A stretch of DNA of 64,000 nucleotides, from contig CM060915.1 in assembly GCA_030737875.1 (NCBI GenBank), positions 359,907,863 to 359,971,862 of the forward strand. Direction: 5' to 3'. Made by a program: the position numbers and the translations under genes. This stretch comes from Allium sativum. Its lineage: Eukaryota > Streptophyta > Magnoliopsida > Asparagales > Amaryllidaceae. This document shows, in pieces, positions 48,341 to 57,529 of the stretch; the first letter of the stretch is position 1; every line of letters starts with the position of its first letter. The notes below the pieces were generated by a model. That model was not told the origin of the DNA and did not search any database. It saw only the letters and a list, made by a program, of their open reading frames with translations.

Positions 48341-48379
48341 ACTCATTAGAGATAGGGTTACTAATACCCTAGAATGAGT
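48341..48379 (+). other. Stem-loop downstream of the L1 PBS
   Basis: Outer stem ACTCATT (48341-48347) / AATGAGT (48373-48379); inner stem AGGGT (48354-48358) / ACCCT (48366-48370); loop TACTAAT. It is 51 nt downstream of the LTR end, with exactly the geometry of the L2 and E1 copies. Confidence 0.75.
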
Positions 48380-50604
48380 GAGAGTATTATATATGAGAGC
48401 GTGCCTGTAATTTTATATAAAATAGTTTTAAAGATTTGCGATTTTAAATGATTCTATATATACATATGATTTGTATGTATTTTGAATTATGGAGAAATGC
48501 TCTTATATAAATTGAAAGTGATATGGTTGATTTTGTTTAAAATACATGTAAAGTGATGAACTACAATGTCTTAGCAAGAAAATGAAATTAGTAATAAAAC
48601 ATGAGGCTTGAAACCTCCAGATTTGAAGATGATAAAGTGTTTGAATTTTTATTGAATTCGTTGTTGAGTAAAAAAGAAAATTGACCTGAAGGTTAAATGG
48701 TTTGAAATTGAATTTATAACAAAAAATTTGTTGTTCTAAAAAAAAATATTTACGATTTTGGTAATATGTAATGAAAAAATTAAGTAATACTAATTTGACT
48801 AATATGAATGAATTAAATGATGAATTTCTCAAATTTATGACCTTGAGAAAAGTATTTATATGACTTACTACTCGAAATTGATTCCATTATAATTTTAATA
48901 CAACTAGAGTATGTAATGTAAGTAAATGAACATACATTATCGTAAATGAATAATTGTAAATAAAATTGGATTATCGAAAGGGAATTGGCATGTCTTGAAA
49001 AACCAATACAATAACATACGTAAGTTGTACGCATATCGTTCATTGCATAACGATTTTGATTCAAAGATTCGAGTACGTAGTTCCGAAGTGATTCAGACAA
49101 ATCTGAAATATAATTTGTAACTTGATTCTTGACGATAAGCGGTTGATATAGATTTTTTATCAGAATTTTAAGTTTTCATCGTAATATATAGTTATGTGAC
49201 GAAAGCCGAGAATTCTAATCAAGAAGCTATATTCGAGGTCACACTAGAGTAATCGAGTTATTGATACTAGTTCGGATGAGGAATTTCGTGACTTAACGAA
49301 TGACTAGATTTTTCATATGGATGATATATACACATCGAACAAGCCTTAATAAATATTTAAATAATATGTTATTGGCTTTTCGAAGTAGGGAAATGAAACT
49401 CCAAATTATTCATGATAGCGTGAATAGTCGATTAAGCAAATATCTGAGGCTGTTGAGCGTAGGGTATACATGGTAAATTATTTGACATCCTTGAACAATG
49501 TGAAGATTTTTTGAAACACCCCACCTCTATTAAGGTCACTCACAAAGGGAATGCCTTAACTTTGGTGTAGAGTTATAGGTACAAGACACAGAAAAATTTA
49601 AGTAGCGGAATCCAAATATTTATTTCATACGTATTTCAATACAAAAGAATTACATCAAATTGTCTCAAAACAACTTCAGAACATTACACCATAATTTCTG
49701 TCTTGATTATTCAATAAAGAAGCATAAACCAAAAAGTAAAAATGCATAAATCCCAAAGGATCATATCCAAAGCCATAGCCAATGCAAGAGAGTCCAAGTC
49801 ATACATCTACTTTCTTGAAGCTTGTAAAGAGTCTGATTAAGCTGGAGTATTTCCTCCCCGTGGACCTGAGGGGGGAACGGAGGAAACGAAGACGAAAGAA
49901 AACGGGTCAGACAATAAGTCTGGTAAGTTCAGTGGTTACTAGTATTTAAACAAGAAAAGGGGTCATGACAGTGATAACAGAACATAGGACAATACCCTAA
50001 TATAAGATAAGAGGGACGTGTGATCGTACACATTACTATAGCCTCTGCACCTACTTAACCATTGGTTCAACCAGTCCACGTGTTTACAACAAACGATCCG
50101 CTAAATGATCGGCTCCTACTCGCGTGTATTCAAGTCCTGTGTCCTTTGGCCCCGCTTTATTGTAGTCACCTATGCTGGTCCTACCATGGGGTGTATCAGT
50201 CCCTCTGGTGGCAACCCGACACGATTCAAGATGCATAGTGTACACTACTGATGCCCAGTGCCTGATTTTTTTTCCACTCTGGAGTACGTGCACGCCCATA
50301 CTCCGTCAGAACCTACACTGGCCCACCAACCGCCGACGTTTTGACCGCTTATAATTCAGCCCAGTAATCGTGCCCCACCTTGCCTGGTTTCAGGGTACCA
50401 TGATACATCTATGTGGGTTACTGCTGAAATGGGTCCCCGTTACTAGGGTTTCCTAATCAACATGTTTTTTTGGTTAAGTGTCCAAGTTTACCTAACCCAG
50501 CCCATTCGTTTTAGTTAACATGTTGAATTGGTTAAGTGTTTTTCCTAATTTACTGAACCCTACCAATCGTGACTTAGCTTTAATTTTTTAAAGCACGAAC
50601 AACT

Positions 50605-50805
50605 CACATTAGACAGGTCTTGTTGTGGTCACTGGATGTGCCGGTCGGTTCCGGGAAGATTTACACCACAACTCAGTCTAATCTCGGGTTCTTTTTGGGC
50701 TTGATGCACTAACCACCCACATTAGACAGGTCTTGTTGTGGTCACGGGATATGCCGGTCGGTTCCGGGTAGATTTACACCACAACTCAGTCTAACCTTTG
50801 GTTAG
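50605..50805 (-). repeat. 113-bp tandem stem-loop duplication in the gypsy LTR
   Basis: Two copies of cacattagacaggtcttgtt... start at 50605 and 50718. Within each copy GTTGTGGT pairs with ACCACAAC and AGAC with GTCT about 55-70 nt later. The same pair is in the 5' LTR at about 58613 and 58726. Confidence 0.8.
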
Positions 50806-52097
50806 ACATATTCGTCTTTTCTAAATTCATATTTTTCTATATATGTGAAATTTCTTTATATAAATTAATTTTTATTTACTCATTCCATAATTATCTTATC
50901 AAATATTGCTCACAATAAATGGTATATCAAGTATACCATTTTACGAACAATCCTATGCCATGAATTTTCATGTTTCCCCATCGATATCCCCATAGAACGT
51001 ATGTATGAATTACATAAAATGTTGGGCTAACAAATTATCCCAAACCCATAAACAAAAAGGGGTAAAAATCAAGGAATATGACATAAACATAAAATAACAT
51101 ACATTAAACTTATCACATGTAACTTGGCATAGATGTATCATTAACTCAACTAAACAGGTAAAGGTGAACTTGTGACTGAGAGGTTTAACACATAAACAAG
51201 ATTTGAACCGCAATTTAACATACTAACTCATATATGTCAAAACATAAGAAAGCTACTCTAACCATTTTTAAATTGCAACTTAGCATGATAACTTATGTGT
51301 GTTAAACATAAGAGGATTGCAATTCCAACTTTTTACAACATAAATAGATTCAACTTGACATGGTTTCGACTATTCATGAATATTAATCTACATGTAGGCA
51401 TGTGATTTAGATCCTAGACTTGCAAATAACCATCAAATTTCAACATGACATGTTTCACCATTTTGTTGGCATAATAAGTTATTTACCCAATCGTAATAAC
51501 ATACAATGTTGTACATCACCCAAGCATACAGACATGAAATATACAACATGTTCATCGCCATAAGCATATAGACATGAAATATACAACATGTTCATCGCCA
51601 CAAGCATATTGACATGATTAATTACAACGATATTTTAAAATACACGAGAATCAAATCTTATACATAAGCATCATTCTATATCCCAATTACAACATGTCAT
51701 GATTCAAGTGAAAATGTTTAAATCTGCGTAACAACTAACTTACAAACTAAAAAGAATTCTTACGTTCTGAAATCTGAATTCTGAAATTGGAGATGCGCGC
51801 CTTTGATGAAGATCCTTAAATTAACTAGTTTTAATTTTGATTCTTGATTCAAGTTCTTTAACTTGTCTTTGAATTGGAAATGGTGACGGCTACTCCAAGT
51901 CTTCCACTTCCGGCATTTCAGTTTTAGGTTAATTTTTCTGTGTGTTTTCAGGTTAGGTATTGAGTTGTTTATATAGAATTTCAGTTTGATTATAGCAGTC
52001 AGATGAACTTAGGGTTAATCACAGCCACTCAGACCTTATCAGGACCATCTAGAAACCCTAGTGACTCAGCAGCGAGTCAGCAGTCGTTCAAATTTCA

Positions 52098-52202
52098 GAT
52101 CTGGCCGGGGGCCAGGTCGACCCCTAGGTCGACCTCTAGGGGGAAGGTCGACACTAGGGTCGACCCCCTGGTCGACATGCCTGGGCGGGAATTTTCCCGC
52201 CC
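52098..52202 (-). promoter_or_regulatory. GTCGAC cluster and inverted pair of E2F-type sites (gypsy 3' LTR)
   Basis: GGGCGGGAATTTTCCCGCCC (52183-52202) is a perfect 9-2-9 palindrome. Each half contains TTTCCCGC or its reverse, the consensus recognised by plant E2F/DP cell-cycle factors. Just to its left are several ggtcgac/gtcgacc motifs (52118-52176). The function is inference from the motif. Confidence 0.5.
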
Positions 52203-52452
52203 AACCCGCTTCTAGCTTCTGTTTGAATTTTGAACTCGTTTTCGAACTGTTTGAATGTATTTGAATTTCTGAAACTTCCGACAGCCATAACTTCTTCATA
52301 CGAAGTCCAATTTACGCGAACTCAGACACTATCTCAACCAGAATTCGGAGACGAACACAATGGAGTAACCCGTTTCCCTTAATTCTTACATTTTAAATTA
52401 AGTATTTTAGGATTCATTATTATAACGTGAATAGAAAATACGGGGTGTTACA

Positions 52453-52495
52453 TTCTCCCCTCATTTTAGGATTTCGTCCCCGAAATCTCCAAGTC
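52453..52495 (-). other. Gypsy polypurine tract and 3' end motif
   Basis: The minus strand reads ttcggggacgaaatcc, then taaaatgaggggagaa immediately before the LTR start. This is the usual 3' end of plant chromovirus-type gypsy elements. Confidence 0.85.
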
Positions 52496-52502
52496 GAGAC
52501 GA

Positions 52503-52995
52503 ACTTATATCCTACCATCAAATCAACCATCTACTCAACCATCAAACACAGGCGTCCAATGTCCTTAAAAGATTTCTAGTGCTTCATGATCATATGCATA
52601 GTGTGTGTATATGTCCTTATCTAATGCAAAATCAGGCGGTCTACTGATTCAGTTGACCTCCTTAATGCAAATTATGTCAGTGCCATGAGTCCATTATGAA
52701 TGCAAATTTTTCCTACTCAAAATTTCTTACATGAGTGCACAACCATTCATACAAATGCAACGTCCATATGATAACACATCAAGTTTTAATCCATAAACCA
52801 ATACATATATGCATATGCAATATGGAAGTGACTGAGCCGATCTAGTACCTAATGTGTGTGTATATGCATTCACTAGCAACCACTAGTGACCACTTGCAAC
52901 CACTTGCAACCATGAATCATAACATGTTTCAATTACATGTTTACATCCAAATAGGTTCCTACCTAAGGATAAAGGATAGGATCGAGGAGATATAC
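52503..52995 (-). other. Gypsy 3' untranslated interval
   Basis: AT-rich non-coding sequence between the end of pol and the PPT. It contains tandem ccacttgcaa/ccactagtga variants (52870-52912). Confidence 0.6.
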
Positions 52996-53256
52996 CTAAA
53001 AAGATAGATACGAGCATGAACTTGAAGAAAAAGAGATTAAAGATGTACCCTCAAAAGGAGAAGCGTAGGTTGCGCCTATACGGTCCTCATTTTCCCAATT
53101 CGCGTCTTCCTCGGCGTCGCTCCATTGATCTTTGACGAGCTTAACCTCACGGTTGCGTAGCTTTCTGACCTCTGTTCCCAAGATACGGGTTGGAACTCTT
53201 CTCACAGTTTCTTCTCGTTCAACTTCAACTTCTTCTTGCATACTTTGTTCTACCAC
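52996..53256 (-). pseudogene. Gypsy integrase C-terminal tail with chromodomain-like motif
   Basis: The frame reads EVRKLRNREVKLVKDQWSD, then EEDANWENEDRIGATYASPF. This matches the basic-aromatic pattern (V.LVK..W.....A.WE.E..) of the C-terminal chromodomain in plant chromoviruses. It is out of frame with the preceding integrase part (53270-53561). In this family the domain directs insertion toward chromatin marks. Confidence 0.7.
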
Positions 53257-53261
53257 TTCCG

Positions 53262-54400
53262 CAGACTCGTGTAAGCACTTCCGCAGATACGGGTGGGAAA
53301 TCTTTCGGGCAGCTGTACCCTATAAGCCATCTTCCCAATCTTCTCGATGATAGGGAATGGCCCTACAAATCTTGGTGCTAACTTTCCTGCGGATCCAAAG
53401 CGAACAGCGTTCCTCAAGGGAGATACTTTAAGGAACACCTTGTCTCTAACTTCGAACTCAAGGTCAGTTCTTCTTTTGTCTACGTAGGACTTCCGTCTAT
53501 CTTGGGCTGTCTTCATTCTTCTTCGTATCAAGTCTGCTTTCTCTGAAGTCTCCCTAATCATGTCTGGTCAAAGTATGAGCTTGTCTGTTGAATCCCACCA
53601 GCAAGTTGGTGACCTGCACGGTCTTCCATATAAAGCTTCGAAAGGTGTCATGCCTATGGTGGCTTGGTAGCTATTGTTTTAAGCGAATTCCACTAAAGGT
53701 AGATGATCCTCCCATGTACCTCCGAAGTCAATAATACATAACCTCAAGAGGTCTTCTAATACTCTGTTGACTCTTTCCGTCTGGCCATCAGTTTGAGGGT
53801 GATAGGTCGTGCTTAAGCATAACTGTGTGCCTACAGCCTCTTGTAAACTCTTCCAAAACTCGCTCGCGAAGATAGGGTCTTGATCACTCACTATGCTGGA
53901 GGGTATCCCATGGAGTCGAACTATCTCCTTAAGATATATGGATGCTAGAGATGAGGCAGTCCTTCTACTCTTGACGGGTATAAAGTGGGCACATTTTGTG
54001 AGCCTGTCCACTATTACTCAAATGCTAGTATTGCCCCTTCTTGACCTAAGAAACCCAACTATAAAGTCCATCGAGATGCTATCCCATTTCCACTGTGGGA
54101 CCTCTAGAGGATGGAGCAGACCACCAGGCTTCTTCTGCTCTGCCTTGACTTATTGGCATATTAAACACTTAGAAACAAATTCAGCTACGTCTTTCTTCAT
54201 GCCATTCTAAAAAAAAAAACTCTTTTGATATCTTTATACATTTTGTCTCCACCTGGGTGTATGGTCAGCTTGGAATGGTGTGCCTCTTCTAGAACCACCT
54301 TTACCAAGCCCCTTTCTTGTGGGACACATAGTCTTCCATCTCATCTCAACCAGCCCTTGGCATCAATGGAGTACCTATAGAGGTGACTAGAAGTCTCACC
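53262..54400 (-). pseudogene. Gypsy integrase, broken
   Basis: N-terminal HHCC finger: EEAHHSKLTIHPGGDK (about 54245-54295) and SKCLICQ (about 54150-54170), with a stop directly after. The core reads DRLTKCAHFIP, HGIPSSIVSDQDPIFASEFWK, TTYHPQTDGQTERVNRVLED, so the acidic DD-E residues are present. Stops lie at about 54018 and at 53676-53678. The GPY/F-like C-terminal part (RFVGPFPIIEKIGKMAYRVQLPE) is at about 53300-53420 and is followed by a frameshift. An A9 run near 54211 may add another frameshift. Confidence 0.88.
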
Positions 54401-54405
54401 CCTAA

Positions 54406-55185
54406 TTAAATGTCCATCACATCAGCCAGCTGAGGGTCTTCTCTTTGCGCGGCTCCGATCGAGTCTAATAGAGTTAGTCGCACTTCTAATGTTGCTAGCA
54501 AGCCAGGTACAAAGTTATTGGAGGGTCTGAAGTTAAAGCTTGCTATGAACTCCAAGCTTTGCCTTTCCACAAAGAGAGGGCTTAAGGTTAGCTTCTTTCT
54601 ACTTAAGGCGTCTGCTACTGCATTGCCCTTGCCAGGCGTATAGGAAATCTCAAAATCGTACGAGGCGAGGAACTCCATCCACCTTTGCTGGCTCAAGTTG
54701 AGATCTTTCTGCGAGAATAGGTATTTCAACGATTTATGGTCAGTATACAGTTCAAATTTCTCACCTAGGAGATAATGGCGCCAAGACTTAAGCGCAAAAA
54801 CGATGGCTGCCAACTCTAGGTCGTGGGTCGGGTAGTTTTTATCATGTACTTTCAACTGTCTTCCACCATAAACCACTACCTTCCCTTCTTGCATCAGAAC
54901 AGCGCCTAGTCCCGTTCCGCATGCATCTGTGTATACTGTGAACATCTTGCTTCCATCAGGCAATGTCAGAACTGGGGCTGTTGTTAGAGCCATTTTCAAA
55001 TGTTGGAAAGAAATATCGCAATCCAAGTCCCAATTGAAAGCTAAGTTCTTCTTTGTCAATCTTGTTAGTGGAGCTGAGATTTTTGCAAAATCTTTGATGA
55101 AATTTCGATAAAAGCCTGCCTGGCCGAGAAAGCTTCGGACTTCGATTGCGTTTCGAGGAACCTTCCAATCTTTCACAGCAACCAC
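54406..55185 (-). pseudogene. Gypsy end of RT and RNase H
   Basis: An open frame of 259 codons: [20 protein letters not shown] and [20 protein letters not shown] (RT connection), then RNase H with [13 protein letters not shown], the LELAA acidic site, [10 protein letters not shown] and [11 protein letters not shown]. The active-site acids are intact. A one-base loss near 55183-55190 separates it from the upstream RT frame. Confidence 0.9.
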
Positions 55186-55904
55186 TTTTCGGGGTCCACA
55201 GCTATCCCCTCTTTGGACACCACATGTCTAAGGAACCTAACTTCTTCTCTCCAGAAATGGCATTTGAAGAATTTCGCCTTCAACTGATGTGCACGGAGAG
55301 TATCCATGACTTCTTTTAGATGTTGAGCATGCTCTTCCTCATTCTTTGAGAAGATCAAAATATCGTCTATGAAGACTACCACAAACTTATTGAGGAACTC
55401 TCGAAACACCCTGCTCATTAAATCAACGAAGTAAGCGGGTGCGTTTGTCAAGCCGAAAGGCATGACAAGCCACTCGAAGAAACCATCGGGAGTTCTGAAT
55501 GCGGTATTATCAATGTTGTCTTCAGCCACTCTTAGCTGATGAAACCCGGTAGCTAAATCTAATTGGGAGAAAACTGATGCACCTACAAGCTGATTGAACA
55601 AATCATCTATTCTTGGGAGTGGGTGTCTATTCTTCTTGGTCAGCTTGTTTAGCATCCTATAATCAACGCACAGGCGAAGCGAACCATCAGCTTTGGTTGC
55701 AAACACTACCAGAGCACCCCATTCAGAAATACTTCGTCTTATGAACCCCTTTTCAAGCAGCTCTTTGATTTGCTTGCTGAGCTCCTTTCTCTCCCTAGGG
55801 GCCATGTGCCTAACGGGTAAAGCAACGGGTTTTGCATTATCAATGAGGTATATGCGGAAGTCTATCTCCCGCTTCGGGGGTAAGCCTTTTACCTCGTCAA
55901 ACAC
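55173..55904 (-). pseudogene. Gypsy reverse transcriptase
   Basis: Frame with [86 protein letters not shown] and the catalytic FIDDILIFS (about 55355-55373). The two catalytic aspartates are present; the residue before IDD is F where Y is common. A stop (about 55911) separates it from the protease frame, and a frameshift ends it at 55173. Confidence 0.92.
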
Positions 55905-55910
55905 ATCCGA

Positions 55911-56345
55911 CTATTCACGGACTATCCTTACAGACTGCAAGTTCTCGACAGACGCATCAAGTGATTCTAGATAACTAAGCATGATGGAGTTCATGGGATT
56001 ACAAGAAATTTCGAGAGTGTTACCGAGGTGAGTCCTGAGTCTAACCACTCTTTTTTCACAATCGAGGACGACACCATTACTGGATAGCCAGTCCATGCCT
56101 AGAATCAACCCATAGCCCGTGAAGCCCAAAACAAAGGCATTACATCTAAACCCAACGCTTAGTATAGATATTTTCAAATCCCAACAAACCATTGACAAAT
56201 AAGATGAGCCCCCAATTGGATTTGAAACAACCAAGGGATCCTCTACTATACTGGTGTCTAGGTGCAGAGACTCAACTAAATCAGCAGATACAAATTAGTG
56301 CGATGCACCAGAATCAAAAAATGTACGAACAGGATGATCAAAAAG
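55911..56345 (-). pseudogene. Gypsy protease region
   Basis: A retropepsin-type active site FFDSGASH lies at about 56305-56330 and is followed at once by a stop. Downstream GYGLILGMDWLSSNGVVLDC marks the C-terminal half of the protease. The open part runs 56234-55911. Confidence 0.85.
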
Positions 56346-56399
56346 ATAGACTAAACTTTCGACAGAAATATTTCTACCTCGTTCTTGCGGAGATTCCGT

Positions 56400-57346
56400 G
56401 AGAGCATGGACTTGTCCTCCAGAAGAAGGTCCAGCTCCCTGCCCTTGCTTCCTTGGGCAGGCCCTAGCCATGTGTCATGTCTCACCACAGTGGAAACAGT
56501 CACCCATCTTCCTTTTCTTCTTCCTGCAGTCTTTGACCAGATGTCCAGGAATGCCACAGAAATTACACTTTCTCTTTTCATGGGGTTTGTTTTTCTTCCC
56601 GCCTTTCTTTGGATCAGCCTTCTTGTTCTGTGACCCTTCCCCTTCTTATCTTGAGGAACTTCTGCTTTTGCCTCATTCTTGCCCTTATCTTCCTCATTTA
56701 AGAGTGCCATGTCCACTAACCTTTCGTAAGTAGCCCCCATAGGTATGTGGGTCATAGCCAAGCTGTGAAGTGGCTCATTCAATCACTTGACAAAACGGAG
56801 AGCCTTCTTATGAGGAGTATTCACTAAGTCCAGTCCAAACCGGGCCAGCTAATTGAATTGATTGACATACTCCTTGACCGTCATACTTCCTTGCTTAAGA
56901 GATAAGAACTTTTCCAGCTGTAAAATCCGTTCAGCTTGTGAGAGGAATTTCATCTCAAACCTTATTCTGAAATCCATCCATATTTCAACCGGCCTCTCAA
57001 CGTTAGTGACTTCCCACCAATAGGAAGCTTCGTCTTTGAGCAACCACACTGCCAACTGTATCTTTTGTCTATCGTCCACCTCGAAGATAACGAACAGATC
57101 CTCAGTTTCTTTGACCCAGTTCCTTGCTTCGACGAATGATTCAGTCCCTTTGAAATCCTTTCCACCCATGGCCCTAAAATATCTACAGATCTTTGAGAAA
57201 GCATTTGCACGAGGAGGAGGAGGAGGAACCGCTACAGCTGGAGGAGGGATATCTGCTGGGCCTGCGTCGTTGGCCCTAGCCACTAAGTACCTCCTAAACC
57301 AACCAGGTATTGACACACCCTCTGGAAGGTTAAGATTCCCAGACAT
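56400..57346 (-). pseudogene. Gypsy gag with two zinc knuckles
   Basis: I take the start as the ATG at 57346 (MSGNLNLPEG); an ATG at 57397 is in frame but its extension looks like leader. A capsid-like retrotransposon gag domain covers about 56851-57200 (FVEARNWVKETEDLF, WLLKDEASYWWE, QAERILQLEKFLSLKQG, TVKEYVNQFN). There is a stop at 56849-56851 and another at about 56783. A frameshift at about 56625 leads into the nucleocapsid part. The first knuckle CNFCGIPGHLVKDC (56527-56568) is intact; the second (CFHCGET...HMARAC, about 56458-56500) has a TGA inside it. Confidence 0.9.
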
Positions 57347-57512
57347 GCTGAAACGAAAAAGAAAAGATTCAAAACAAAGGATAGAATGATAGGGCATATG
57401 GCTTTAGGGGATTATGCCTTTAAAATAAAATAACACTTTTTCTTGAAAAATGCTTCTTTATATTTCTTTTGAAAATGGTTTTTCAAAAATTCTTATCTAA
57501 TCTGGTAAACCT

Positions 57513-57529
57513 TTTGCTCTGATACTAAG
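57513..57529 (-). other. Gypsy primer-binding site
   Basis: The minus strand reads CTTAGTATCAGAGCAA beside the LTR end, an initiator tRNA-Met type PBS with a changed second base. The leader to the gag ATG is about 180 nt. Confidence 0.8.

Larger units (their letters stand above)
48291..49511 (+). mobile_element. L1 internal region, left part, non-coding
   Basis: PBS and stem-loop at the left end, then AT-rich sequence without coding signal. It is interrupted at 49511 by the gypsy element and continues at 60493. The two parts together give an interior of about 3.0 kb, so L1 is a non-autonomous LARD-like element. Confidence 0.85.
49512..52452 (-). repeat. Gypsy 3' LTR
   Basis: 2,941 bp. Contains a 113-bp tandem duplication (50605-50805), short direct repeats of gacatgaaatatacaacatg (51530-51610), and a cluster of GTCGAC sites next to a paired E2F-type site (52095-52202). 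Confidence 0.92.

Noticed and set aside
48503..49100. Two overlapping minus-strand ORFs in the L1 interior
   Set aside because: AT-rich Phe/Ile/Tyr-rich translations with no motif; consistent with chance in non-coding sequence.
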